This document shows positions 1 through 16,601 of a stretch of DNA of 64,000 nt, piece by piece (within the stretch, counting starts at the first letter, position 1; every line of letters begins with the position of its first letter). The translations under genes were made by a program, and so were the position numbers. The notes beneath the pieces were generated by a model. That model did no database searches, was not told the origin of the DNA, and saw only the letters and a program-made list of their open reading frames with translations. This DNA is from Amoebidium appalachense (taxonomy: Eukaryota > Ichthyosporea). The DNA lies in the NCBI GenBank assembly GCA_963693365.1, contig CAVNZM010000007.1, forward strand, positions 5,022,001 through 5,086,000. Reading direction: 5' to 3'.

Positions 1-16
1 AGTGGAGCTTTATCGC

Positions 17-47
<31 letters not shown>

Positions 48-163
48 TGAGTGTAGTGAGGGGACCATACATGGGCCACACAGAAACAACTACACACTGG
101 CATATGTGGGGTGGGCTGAGTACGTGGGTGTTTACAGAACAGGAACTATTTGCTTTGTAGGGG

Positions 164-198
<35 letters not shown>

Positions 199-335
199 CG
201 AAAGGTGGGCACAACCACCCACGAACCGTCAATCCATAACTTCCCCCTCCTACCCTTCTTACAAGTTTACATCTCTCACCAATCAGTCCCCTCCCCCCCG
301 GCCCCAGGGAAAAAAATAATCCATCCCATTCTCGG

Positions 336-366
<31 letters not shown>

Positions 367-571
367 CCCCCCCCCCCCCTCACACACACACACACCCTCC
401 CTTCCCACACCCACCCCAAACGCCGCCACCCTCACTGCCACACACACAGACACAGACACAGACACACACACACACACACACACACCCACCCACCCACATA
501 CACACGAGCACACACGTGTACACACACAAACACACATCCTCCGCCCCCCGCCCCCCCCCACCCCCACATAC

Positions 572-1483
572 CTCTGCACCAAACCACAGGGGCCCATAGT
601 AACCCCCCAGCTCCTCCTGTACGTCCTCAGGAAATTTGCAGCGGTAGTCTCTGGGCACAAGCAGCGCTTTGACCCCTGGTGCCTCTGCAAAAAAAAGGTT
701 CCATGGTAAAAAAAAAAAAAAAAAAAAAAAAAAACTTGCCGACGAAGAACACACAGATATACATATACTCCCCCTCCACCTCCCCCTCCCCCCCCCCCCC
801 CCCCCGCACCTCCCCCCTCTTCCCCCCCCCCCCCCACACACACACACATACACACACATACGCACGCACACGCACGCATATGCAATGTATCACTTCCTTT
901 CACTCGTGCAAACCTCTCATGTGCGCCAGACAAACACACATATCCACCCCCATCCCTGCGCCCATCTTGCTCTCAACACAGCAAAGCCGTCTCAGGAAGC
1001 CCCCCTGTCGGCCTCCCTTTTCCCCCTCCCCCGCTCCCCCTCTTTCTCCCCCCCCCCCCTCCCCCCCCCTTCTTCTTCCATTTTCATCCCTTCCCCCCCA
1101 TCCTTCCTAACCTCGCCTACACAATGCCCGAGCCTCACGCAAACTGCAATTTGCCACAATATAGAATATGCTGGGAGAGTGGTTGAGGGGAGGGGGGAAA
1201 AAAGAAGAAAAAAAAAGCTTTGTACGATTGATACTCGGGCAGCACGACTCGAAGGGTATAGGTGGGCATTGTGGAGGCTTCCCCCTCCCCCCCGTTCTTC
1301 TTTTTTTTTTTTTTTCCAGCTGTGTTTGCTTTTCTCTCTCTTCTTTTAAGGCCTTACCACTGCTCTTCATTACCTATCTCCTCCCTGCCGTTCTTCCCTT
1401 TGCCTTCCCTCCCTCCCCCTCCCCCCCTTTTAATGCCTTCTTGTTTCATCCTTTTTTGGGGGGGAGGAAGCATGCGCCCCCAG

Positions 1484-1571
<88 letters not shown>

Positions 1572-1675
1572 CACACATGCGCGCACAAGTGTGTAGTGTG
1601 TGTGTGCTGGGGGGGAAGGGGGGGGGGGGAAGAGCGAGCGAGCGAGCGAGCGAGAGAGAGAGAGAGAGAGAGTGA

Positions 1676-1716
<41 letters not shown>

Positions 1717-1844
1717 AGGGAGAGAGAGAGAGAGGGAGGGAGGGAGGGAGGGAGGGAGGGAGGGAGGGAGGGAGGGAGGGAGGGAGGGAGGGAGGGAGGG
1801 AGGGAGGGAGGGAGGGAGGGAGGGAGGGAGGGAGGGGAGGGAGG

Positions 1845-1890
<46 letters not shown>

Positions 1891-2055
1891 GTCAAAAGCA
1901 GACAAGGAGCAATGTATACATACCGTTAATGATCTGCTCTGTGGCCTGCAGTAACTCTTGCTGGCCGATTCTCAGCCGATCAACAAGACTCTGTGCGCCT
2001 CGGGTCAGGGGGGAAAGGTGGTGGTGGTGCTGGTGGTGGTGGTGGTGGTGGTGGT

Positions 2056-2086
<31 letters not shown>

Positions 2087-2234
2087 GGGAGGGGGGGGGG
2101 GAGGGTGGGGGGGGGGGGAGGGGGGGCGGGGGGGCAGGCAGGTTGCTCGTGCATGTGGGTGAGTGTGCACATGTAAGCACGCGGGTGGGCGTGTACATGT
2201 GTTGCCGTGTGTGCAAGCATAATGCCTGCGCGTG

Positions 2235-2322
<88 letters not shown>

Positions 2323-3137
2323 TGTGTGTGGTACGTGTATGCATATGTGTGGTGCGTGATACGTGAATGTGTATCGGTGTATTGTGCAGGCGTGGGTGCA
2401 GGCATGTCTGAGAGGGATATATGTGTGTATATGCATGTCCATGCCACGGAAGGAGAGTTTGGTGCACATACGCGTGTGGGTCACTCATGTATATGAAGAG
2501 GCTATGATCCCCCCCCCTCCCCCCACACGCAGACACCCACACCCACACACCCACCACCACCATCAAAATCACACGCACACACACACAAAATCGTCACAAA
2601 AACAGCTCACTCGTCCCCCATCCGCTCCTCCTCCCCTCCCCCCCCCCCCCCCCCGCCCACACACACACAAACACACACATAAATACACACACACAAAACA
2701 CACACACACACACACATGCATCTCCCCCCCCCCCCCCCCCCCCCCCCCACACACACACACAGACACACGCACACATATGCACATGCATCACCCCTCCAAC
2801 CCCGGCACCCCCTCTGCATCTCTTCTCTAACCCTGGCACCCCCTCCCCTCCCCTCCCCTCTCCTCCCCTCCTCCCCCCCCCCCCTCCCCTTCGCCCCCCC
2901 CCTCCCCCCCCCAAAAAAAACATAAACGCGCACATGCATGTCTCCCCCCCCCCCCCCCCCCCCGCCGCCCCCTCCCCCCACCCCCCTTCCGCCCCATCGC
3001 ACACGCACTTACACATCCACCCACCTCACAGTTGCCCCTGCCATTCCACTTGTCCAGTGCGGACACTATCTGGTTGAGGGCCTCGTCTGCATAGTAGAAC
3101 ACCACAAGCGACCGGGTGTCGTCACGCTGCATGTTTT

Positions 3138-3236
<99 letters not shown>

Positions 3237-3662
3237 TGTGTTTGGGGGGGGGGGGGGGGTCATTTATGCATTAGAGGTTTGAAAATATGGAGGAGACACC
3301 AAAGGACAAAAAAAGCAAACGTCACAAATATGAAAAACCCGAAGTCAAACAATAGAAAAATGGAGCAAACAAAAAATGTGCAGACAGAAGACACGATAAC
3401 AGAACCGACCACCAGGGGGTTCCTATGCCTCCACAAAAGAATGTGTTACGAATCTTTAACCTCTCACGTGTGATTCCGAACCCGTACTTTGTTTCAACAG
3501 CAATAGGGTGGGTGGGTGGGTGGGTGGGTTTGGGGGGGGGGGGAGTATGCACGTATGTGTTAAATGGTGACAGCCACGGCCATAGAAGCAAAAAAAAACC
3601 CAAAGAAACAGGGACCACAACAATCATGCAGGCAGAAGACAAAGGAATAAGAAGCTGTCTTC

Positions 3663-3698
<36 letters not shown>

Positions 3699-4453
3699 GG
3701 GGGATGCGTTAAAGGTTGGGAAAAAAAGGAGAAGACACCAGAAGACGATCCACAAAACATCACAAAAATATCACTAAAAAAAACGGAATCTAGATACCTG
3801 CAAGAAGACGATTAAAAATAAAAATAAAAATAAAAAAAATAAAAATAAAAAACAGAAGTAGAGTGGGGGGGGGGGGGGGGAGGGGGGGAGGGGGGGGGGG
3901 GGGGGGGGGGGGATCTTGAAGTTTTTGGTATCTTGAAGTTTCTAATTGACAGCAGCAGATGTGCAAATATACGAGCAGTCAAGCGGCAAATATACGAGCA
4001 GTCAAGCGGCTGATGGCCTGTCAGTGGCCACCGAACCAGAAGAAGGCTTTATGTTTTTAAAATGTGTACAGGCACAACATGCCCCATCATACAAGGAAAA
4101 GCCATATAAGGTAAACACTAGTTAGCAAGAAAACCACAACCACACACAAACAAACACACAACCAGACACACACACACAAACAAACACACACACACACACA
4201 CACACAAACAAACACACAGAGAGCCCACGGAAGAGAGAGAGAGAGGAGAGAGAGAGAAAGAGAGTGCACGCGAGAGAGAGAGGGAGAGAATGTGTGATAG
4301 CAACGAGAGGAGGACATGCACAACAAACATGCACAGACATCCGCTCGCCCAAAACACAATCGATCCACAGGCCCGCACACTAACGAACGTGTCTGTTACC
4401 TTTGGTCTCTTCAGCCACCGTCGTAGGGTGCTGAACGGGCTGGACAGAAACAT
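572..4453 (-). CDS. LST2: LST2 (ZFYVE28)-like protein, N-terminal exons (gene continues off the left edge)
   Basis: Four coding exons on the minus strand: 4453-4400 (ATG start), 3126-3025, 1990-1924, 684-572. All introns are GT-AG and phases agree (0, 0, 1, 0), giving 112 residues so far. Exon 1 encodes [18 protein letters not shown], matching the basic, Trp-containing start of LST2. Exon 2 carries [20 protein letters not shown], exon 3 [17 protein letters not shown] and exon 4 [12 protein letters not shown] followed by GPLWFGAE; these line up in order with the conserved N-terminal LST2 region (FYYADEELN, IINQIMDE, FCVKFPEEIR, QLWFGAE). In animals LST2 is an endosomal regulator of EGF receptor signalling with a C-terminal FYVE domain; that part would lie beyond position 1. 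Introns are 1.0-1.3 kb and consist mostly of simple repeats. Identification is from remembered family sequence and is strong; the in-vivo role here is inferred. Confidence 0.88.
1484..1890. repeat. (CT)n followed by (GA)n / (GGGA)n block
   Basis: A CT tract (about 1484-1569) is followed after about 65 bp by a GA / GAGGGA / GGGA block (about 1634-1888). The two halves are complementary in composition, so the block could fold back on itself. It lies in intron 3 of the LST2-like gene. Confidence 0.9.
2020..2321. repeat. (GGT)n, poly(G) and (TG)n-poly(G) tracts
   Basis: GGT repeats from about 2020 run into G-rich tracts up to about 2130. A (TG)n tract (about 2237-2268) runs directly into about 50 consecutive G (to 2320). 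Lies in intron 2 of the LST2-like gene; G-quadruplex formation is possible. Confidence 0.9.
3145..3258. repeat. (TG)n followed by poly(G)
   Basis: About 45 TG units (3145-3235), a short TGTTT break, then 17 G. On the minus (gene) strand it reads poly(C) then (AC)n and lies just upstream of the acceptor of LST2 exon 2, at the 3' end of intron 1. Confidence 0.9.
3663..3912. repeat. Poly(G), (AAAAT)n and poly(G) tracts
   Basis: G tracts at about 3665-3697 and 3866-3912 flank an AAAAATAAAAATA stretch (about 3812-3850). They are in intron 1 of the LST2-like gene. Confidence 0.85.
3963..4008. repeat. Perfect 23-bp tandem duplication
   Basis: The unit beginning GCAAATATACGAGCAG is present twice back to back (3963-3985 and 3986-4008) with no mismatch. 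It sits in unique intron sequence, not in simple repeat. Confidence 0.95.
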
Positions 4454-5116
4454 TTCCAGCTCTCTTTCTTGCCACCTTATATCGGGATGTACAGGCAAAG
4501 CCCTGGGTTGTGGCTATTGTTTTCTGGTAAACCTGCTTGAAACCAAGAGCAGTGATCTCTTGCTGGCGGGAAAGGACGAACCAGTAACCGTGCTTCGTCA
4601 AAAGGGGCACTCGTATAAAGGCACACTAAGCCTAAAAACAGAACTGCGGTAAATGGTGCTGGCACCTTGATTTCCTGGAGACTCATCATCTAACGTACAG
4701 TTACCGGGGTAATGCTCCAAAAACTTTAACACATCGGTTTGGAGCGATATCACTGCAGCTGCGGTGCGCCAGCGTCCATATTACGGCAGTGCGCCAGCGT
4801 CCATCATGTTCACTCTACCGTAGTCCAAAAGTCACAGTGGCAGCTACAGCTGTGTGGCAGAGTCCAGCTGCCAGTTCTTGGCACTGAGCCAGTGTGCTAA
4901 ATTTAGCATGCTTGAAAGATCGGAATACTATTTATAGATATATGGATTACGTAACAATGGGCCACCGTCAGTCTCGGTGACAAGCGCACACACGCTCACT
5001 GGGCTTTCACACACGTACTGACCGGTGACGGTGGTTTTTAGTGACTGCCCAAGATCATCGGCTGCCCCTGCCAGCTCAACATCACCAGAGCACGGAGCCA
5101 CACTTCTCTGCCTACC

Positions 5117-5697
5117 CGACAGTCTAAAAAAATGCCCAACACCCGAGTGCAGCCCAAGAAAACATCGGCATAAGAGCGCGCGCTAAAAATCCAACATTCG
5201 AGCACAGTCTAGAAAATGCCAAGATATGAGCATAGCCCAAAAAAACGCCAACACACGAGGACAGTGCAAAAGCGGTCAGAAAGCAGTCCAAAAAAATGCC
5301 AAATACAAGACCAGTCCAAAAAAACGGCAAACATATGAGCGCAGCAAACAATGCAAATTTGACTAGCACAGTCTCGAAAAAAGCCAACGCACAAGTTCAG
5401 TGCAAAAAATACCAACCTCCGAGCTCAGTGTCAAAAAAAAGAATCAAACATACAAGGGCAGTGCAAAAAAACGCCAACATACCGGCGAGTGCAGTCTCTA
5501 AAACATTTCCATCATAGGAGCGCAGTGCAAAAAAAAAGACGAGAGAAGTCCAAAAAAAAAAAAAAAATGCCACCCCATGAGCATAGTGTTTCTGCGCCTG
5601 CCTGTTGACATTTTTTTTTGGACTGTGCTTGAGTGTTGATGTTGTTTTTTTTGACTACGCCTGTGTGTTGTTTTACTGATATAATTATGTCACGGCT

Positions 5698-5750
<53 letters not shown>

Positions 5751-6300
5751 CCCAAAGTTTGTTTACTGTGCCCGTGTGTTGGCATTACTGTTGGGACTGT
5801 GCTTTTCTGTTGGCTTTTTGTTTGACTGCAACTGGTTTACATTATAAGTTTTACTGCATTACGTAGTTAGGTTGTTTATGTTCGTGTCCACAGGTGCTGT
5901 AGTTGAGAATGTTATGCAGGATTATGGGAGAAGGCATGGGGAGCCGCGTATACCAGCATCACCATCTACTCATACTACACTCTCGACACTGCCCCGTGCG
6001 TCCTTTGTGCAACCTTCTACGGTTGAACTGCTGGTTGACGTTTTTTGGAATCGTGCCGGTGTGTTGGTGTTGTTTTGAACTCGTGCCTGTGTGTTGGAGT
6101 TTTTTTTTTGACTGCCTCGGCTGCGTTGGCCTTCTAATTGGACTCTTATGTTGGCAATTTCTTTTTATTGGGCTGTGTGTTGGTGTTTTTTTGACTCGTC
6201 CCTGTGTGCTGGCGTTTTTGGACACTCGTGTGTTGGCGCTTTTTGGCTTTACCATCCTCGTTTTTTTTTGGCGTGTTCCTGAACTGCTCTTGTATTTTTG
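5117..6300. repeat. Converging degenerate minisatellite arrays forming a large inverted repeat
   Basis: From about 5117 to 5580 a degenerate unit of roughly 30-45 bp repeats, with recognisable cores such as CAGTCCAAAAAAACGCCAAC followed by ACACGAGC. From about 5590 to 5870 and again 6030 to 6300 the reverse complement of that unit repeats (GTGTGTTGGCG followed by a T run and GACTG). The arms therefore point toward each other. A run of about 50 T (5700-5750) and a non-repeat stretch (5871-6030) interrupt the right arm. Translations across the region are repetitive and not gene-like. Confidence 0.75.
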
Positions 6301-6455
6301 TGTTTTATTGCACTGCAGTTTATTTGAGACTACTAGTCTACCCCCGATTTCCCGCATATCTTATCAGCGGACCACCCCCTCTTCCTCAATATATCCGTTT
6401 TAAGATGACTATCCTAGATCACCTTATTAATGCTGCACAGTATTGTGATCCGGTG

Positions 6456-6495
6456 CCTTAACTTTCTTTCGGTAGGCACCTTAACTTTCTTTCGG
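6456..6495. repeat. 17-bp direct repeat
   Basis: CCTTAACTTTCTTTCGG occurs at 6456-6472 and again at 6479-6495, separated by 6 bp. Confidence 0.9.
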
Positions 6496-6797
6496 AGCTA
6501 CCGATGCTAGCCTCTGCTTACCCATAATATGTAATAGGGGTGTCATATACTACGATGGCGCTCATTGTTGCCTAGCATGTACATATGTCACTGGCTGCAT
6601 TTGATTGGCTGCGCTGGAAAACGCAGTAGGCCGTCGAATGTCGGCAGTGTCCACGCAATAAAAAGTGTGTAAACCCCCAATGAGACACCTTTTACATTTT
6701 GAAAAGTATAGTATAAGTATATCGCCGACCTGCCAAATTTGGTAAGATCGCGAAAAAGATATTCAAAATCGTTATACTTGAGTATATTGATCGAGAA

Positions 6798-6842
6798 GGC
6801 CAAAAGATATTGTACTTCGGAAGTATAGTATATCTTTTGGCC
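6798..6842. repeat. Perfect 13-bp inverted repeat (hairpin)
   Basis: GGCCAAAAGATAT (6798-6810) pairs with ATATCTTTTGGCC (6830-6842) across a 19-base loop. It could form a cruciform or be the end of a small mobile element; no protein-coding context is visible. Confidence 0.85.
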
Positions 6843-6846
6843 GGAT

Positions 6847-6883
6847 CACGGCCATCCAGTCACAGTGTTTCTAGATGGCCGTG
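6847..6883. repeat. 10-bp inverted repeat related to the 7.84-kb palindrome
   Basis: CACGGCCATC (6847-6856) and GATGGCCGTG (6874-6883) are perfect complements. The segment GTGTTTCTAGATGGCCGTG is identical to the right part of the palindrome at 7841-7873, so the two are related. No flanking direct repeat is visible here. Confidence 0.8.
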
Positions 6884-7009
6884 CTATGTACCTACCCCCG
6901 TTTTCAAGAAAATGTTCGGGAGCGCGCTCTCATCGTCACCAGGCCTGGCTTTTATTTTATTGTCTCTGTATCATTTCGCTTCGGCTGGGAAAGGGGGGGG
7001 GGGGAGGGG

Positions 7010-7045
<36 letters not shown>

Positions 7046-7161
7046 CTGCCGTAGGGGGGTAGGGGTAGAGGGGATGATGATGGTGGTATTATTAGTCACG
7101 ATGCACTGATAAATGCCTGCTCATGAGATGTACGCTAGCTGGGAGGATGTATGGAGGTGTG

Positions 7162-7199
<38 letters not shown>

Positions 7200-7395
7200 T
7201 GTGTTGGCCAAATGGGGAGGGGGGGGGTTAACATAACCAAGTTGTTGTTGTTGTTGTTGTTGTTGTTGAGCACTTGCTTTCTACCCCCCCCCCCCCCTCT
7301 CTCTCCCTCCCTCTCTCCCTCCCTCCCAATGCTACCCCTACGTTACCCACCAATGGCCAATGGCGCCTGGTTGGCCAGCACCCGCTGGCGCAATT

Positions 7396-7396
<1 letters not shown>

Positions 7397-7448
<52 letters not shown>
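7397..7448. repeat. Poly(C) tract of about 50 bases
   Basis: An essentially uninterrupted C run, followed by further C-rich sequence and a CA/A-rich stretch to about 7525. Confidence 0.95.
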
Positions 7449-7449
<1 letters not shown>

Positions 7450-7832
7450 AGGCTAGCTTGCACCCCCCCCACCCCCCACCCCCCCACACACACACAGAAA
7501 AAAAAAAAAAAGGAAAAAAAAAAAGGATACTATCATAATGGTATAAATATCAAACTTCTGAGTGAAAAGATTCCAGTTCGTTCACGGTCGACGTCGGCCC
7601 CGGCCGCACCGCCCGGCACTTGCACCGGTACCCGGGCCCACCCACCTCCATATATATTTTGGCATCTCGAGTGGTATTATATTTATATTGTTGTTGTTCA
7701 CTCGGCTTTCATTATGCCCTACTAGTCTGTACCGTTCGGAAGTATTCTAACGTGGGCCAGCTCGCAGTAACTGTTTCCACCCATTACCTTTCACACGTGA
7801 GCTCGAGCTTGCTGCCTCGATCATGATCATGC

Positions 7833-7881
7833 TCATAGACCACGGCCATCTAGGGTGTTTCTAGATGGCCGTGTCATAGAC
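7833..7881. mobile_element. Candidate miniature inverted-repeat element (33 bp) with 8-bp target duplication
   Basis: CACGGCCATCTAG (7841-7853) and CTAGATGGCCGTG (7861-7873) are perfect 13-bp inverted repeats around a 7-base centre. The palindrome is bordered on both sides by TCATAGAC (7833-7840 and 7874-7881). Terminal inverted repeats plus an 8-bp duplication is the layout left by hAT-type DNA transposons. At 33 bp it would be an extreme deletion derivative or a solo end pair. A related copy lies at 6847-6883. The mobile origin is inferred. Confidence 0.45.
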
Positions 7882-8106
7882 TCACCGAACCATCATTATC
7901 CCTCCCTCCCTCCCTCCCTCCCCCCCCCCCCCCCCCCCCTTCCCCGGCCAAAAAAAAACCCGCGTTTTTACAGTACAACAATCACGCGAGTGACGCACGC
8001 GTAATAGATATTAGCTAAACGTACTCCTACACACGCACACATACGTGGCACTGCACACACGTGCACGCACACACACACACACACACACGCACACACTGTG
8101 ACATGT

Positions 8107-8109
<3 letters not shown>

Positions 8110-8196
<87 letters not shown>
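8110..8196. repeat. (AC)n microsatellite
   Basis: About 43 AC units, flanked by shorter and interrupted CA/GC-containing stretches from 8020 to 8350. Confidence 0.95.
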
Positions 8197-8198
<2 letters not shown>

Positions 8199-8654
8199 TG
8201 AGCTCACATAGAACACACATCTTGACAAATACGGCAATACATCCGCACAGGCACGCACACATACACGTGTGTACGTTCGCACATGATGCACACACGCACA
8301 CACGCACGCACGCACAACACAGACACACAAATGCATGCACACATGCCACGCATAGAAATGCACGTGTGGTGCATGCAACGTTCGCTTTGGTTGTAATTAT
8401 TTTTGATGCCGTCGAAGGCTTGCTTGCCCTTGCTCGCACGCCGGCACAGCTCGGCTCGATCAACTTTCAGTGACATAGCTGTACGAGCTTGCTGTTTGCA
8501 ACCCGGTGACGCAACTACTATACTGGTTCGTGTTGTGTGCCAACCCTTTTTCACCTGGCTCAAATACTGGAAAAAAAGAAACGGTTGTTTGTTTATTATA
8601 ATTAGTCGGTGCTCTCTACCACCGGGCCTCCGATCCCTCTCCTCCTTGGCATTG

Positions 8655-8687
<33 letters not shown>

Positions 8688-10267
8688 CATTTTTTTTTTT
8701 TTTTATTGCAAGTGGACGACGTTTGCGCTCTCTGATTGGATACCTAAACTGGATAGCATTTATGCCAATGAGCTGGATTCCGGAAACGCCTTATATGGGC
8801 AACAATAAAAACGCCGGGCTAAAAAAAATCAACCAAGACTCTCGTCTTTTGACCACAGAATAAGGCATGAGCTGACGTCGGAACAGCAATAAAGGATGAA
8901 TATTTAATATATAGAGGCTACATTATGTTATACGAGGGCGTGCATACTCTCGCTACTTTTTTTCTTAGAGAGGCTACAGACGAAGTAACGTAGTCCTGTG
9001 TAACACGGACCCAGCATAACACTTGTGATCGGCGATTTTGATTGGCTAGTAATAAGCTAATCGGCTTCCACTTGTTGGAACACTGATCATGGAGTGCATC
9101 GAACTGCCGCATAGATGGCCAACTGCACGTGTGTCATAACGCACTCGAACTAGCATACGCACCTAGCTAGCATATGTAGAGGTGGCTTGTTTACGTTTTT
9201 TTTTTCATGTTTGTTTGGCTCCACCCAGTAATGAAGTATGGTCGGTCTGGTCAAGTGTGATGCAGGCGATTTTGCAAGTAAACTGACACACATCTAGGAT
9301 CACCGTTCACCAAATCTATCTGTGAACGAGGTTGGTTACTCACAAGGACAGCAAAGCACAGAGTAGGCACACAGCACGCTCAGAAAGGAACGCAGACCCC
9401 TTTTCTCCTGTTATGGGTATTAGTTCCAAAACAGATTTCACAGTTCTATCAATCGCAGCGAAAAGCCTCTAACTACAGGGCTGCACACTCTCCTGATGTG
9501 ATGTACACTTGTCACATTGATTTGATTCATGGCAGAAAAGAAACTAGTCATTGAGACTGATGCACACACACGGCCTTAATGTCTATCTACGGTGCGTTTT
9601 CGTCCGACGGGCCCGTGGGGCCGAAAGTGTAAATGTGGCGAAAAGTATCCAATCTCCTGAAAAAGGACCCCAAGACGCATGAACATGACCATGCAGAGCC
9701 AGTCCCTGCGGTAGGTTTTCACATCCGCTGTTAATCATTGAAAGTGCTGGGTGGGGGTGTGGGCGTGAGATGCATGAACTGTGTGTTTGTATGACGGTGT
9801 TGTTTCTTGTGGAAAGGGGGCGGGGAAGGGGGCGCCCGCGTGTGTGTGTTTATGCATCGGGGGACGGGGTTGGGGGGTGGGGGAGGAGGGGAAAGGCATT
9901 GCCTCGAGGTGGTTGGGTGTGGGTGTTTAAGGGATGTCTGTGTGGGTATTGGGTTGTGTGTGTGTGTGTATGCGTGCGTACGTGTGTGTGTGCGTGTGGT
10001 GTGTGTGTGTCTGTGTGTTTGTGTGTTTGTGTATGATGGTGATGCACGAATGTGTGAGTATGGTGTGTGTAAGTAATTGCGGTGGGGCTGTTTCGGGCAA
10101 CGTGCTTGTCAAACTTGTTTGCTAATAATGCGTAGGTTGTCTGAAAGGGGGAAATGGCAATAGTGTTCTTTTCCTTACTTCCTTTCATGCTTCCTTCGTT
10201 TCTTTCTTTCCTGTTTTCTCCACCTCGGTCTTTTTATTTTATTTTATTTTTATTTAGCATTATGATT

Positions 10268-10281
10268 ATCATTATTATTAC

Positions 10282-10331
<50 letters not shown>

Positions 10332-10364
10332 GTAGTAGTAGTAGTATTATTATTATTATTATTG
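10268..10364. repeat. (ATT)n trinucleotide repeat
   Basis: About 30 ATT/TAG triplets with an AGT interruption (AGTAGTAGTAGTAGT), followed directly by 17 G. Confidence 0.95.
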
Positions 10365-11295
10365 GGGGGGGGGGGGGGTACCCCGTTTTGTCCCCGGAGG
10401 AGCCCCTTAGGGGTCCCTTATGGGAGCTACCGTCTTTTACTAAGTACCGACTGTAGGTGGAGGCTGGGGGGGGGGGGGGGGGGGGGGGGGGGAAAAGGGG
10501 GGGGGTTGGGCTTGTAGGAGCGTGGTTGTGGCCCGGTGGGTAGGCGAGCGTGTGCAAGGGAGCTTTATTTTTTTTGTGCCTGTTTATGGGTTTGCGTGTG
10601 CCTCAGTGTGTGTGCATGTGTGCTGTGTGTTCGGGGTTCCATTACATGTATTTGCTATGGCACGCGTACTTGTCGTTTCTTTGTACCTGCGTGGTGTTTT
10701 GTGCCACGCGCTTTCCCAAAATTCACCTGTATGTTTATGCCCTTTTTGTATTTTTCACTTGGTTTTTCAACGCGACCGTTCGGGCATAGGGTTTACCACC
10801 GGCTACCGCATGCAAAGATTTAAGCCTTTGTTTCCCATGTTGTGGTACTCAGTTCAGCCCCCCAAAAATAAAATCACGATCCTGCCCTGCAATTAATCAT
10901 TGTGGGCATAGATATAACACAATCCCCATCTTTGAAGGTCCATTTGCCGCAAAATCTGTTTGTGGGTGGATTTTGGCACTGTTACTCATGTGGTGCATGT
11001 GATTCTGGCCATCTTTTGTGGATATGTATCTGTGTGTGAGAGGCAGGGACATGTTCCAATTTTTGTCTTTTGGCCTTGTGTTCCCTTTAAACTTCACATC
11101 TAGATGGTGTTGCCTACATTTTTTAGCTCCCACAAATCATTTCCATTAAGGCCCGCATTTATGTTCACACCCGAGTTTATGTTTATTCAGGTCCTCTTTA
11201 CATTTAAATGCGAATGAAATCCATTTATGTGTTCACACATTCGATGGCTCTGGTATCAAGTGTTTGCTTTCCAAGATTGGCTTTGAAGATTTCGT

Positions 11296-11296
<1 letters not shown>

Positions 11297-11340
<44 letters not shown>
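11297..11340. repeat. Poly(G) tract of about 44 bases
   Basis: Uninterrupted G run, followed by G-rich sequence to about 11390. Similar G tracts lie at about 11554-11610. Confidence 0.95.
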
Positions 11341-11341
<1 letters not shown>

Positions 11342-11572
11342 GGGACGCGAGAGGGGGAGAGGAGGACGGGGAAGGGGGGGGAGGGGGGTTGCTTGGCAAG
11401 GATCACGCTTTCGGGGTTTCACTTGTCTTTCTCTCCCCTCATGCGTGCTTTTCTGTTTTGTCTTTTTTGGGTAAAAATTTTCTCTCCACATCCTAAAATG
11501 TGTGGAGGTTTTTTGTGAACGATAGAAGATTAGGAAATCCGGGCCGGGCGTATGGTTGGGGGGGGGGGGGGG

Positions 11573-11605
<33 letters not shown>

Positions 11606-12071
11606 GGGGGTTGGAGTTGCACCTGCCACCTCTCCACCTCCCTCTTTCTCCTCATATATGGTTCAAAGTTTTGCTGCAGATGTGTGCATGTGTTTTGGGG
11701 AGTGAGGGTTGAGACTTGATACCAAAAATATTCACGCAAGTTCACCGCATACACGCATGTTTGCATGCAAATACTGTAGTCAGTAGTCCACAGAACCACA
11801 CTAGCATATGTGTTGCTATGACACTGTCACCACCTTCTTATACAGCATACCCACATATCCAAACACACGAAGGTTTTGCATGCAAATGTGCACAGGCACC
11901 CAGAGTTATTGTCGAGACACAGAGGCAAACTGATGCACATTTTTATAGTCGCATACATGCAACCACATAGGACTTCACGGGAAGGTCCTACACAAAGGGG
12001 CACACACACTTTGGCAGAAACATGCATGCAAACACACAAGCACATGCCCCCACACATTTTCACACGTGCGC

Positions 12072-16601
<4,530 letters not shown>

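Noticed and set aside
5124-5387. Minus-strand open frame of 87 codons with repeated FLDC/FALxSCVGVFLG
   Set aside because: It is the translation of the degenerate minisatellite array, with repeating residues and no start or splice context.
8370-8563. Minus-strand open stretch with KVDRAELCRRASKGKQAF
   Set aside because: No splice partners, and the frame runs into CA-repeat translation; too weak to call.
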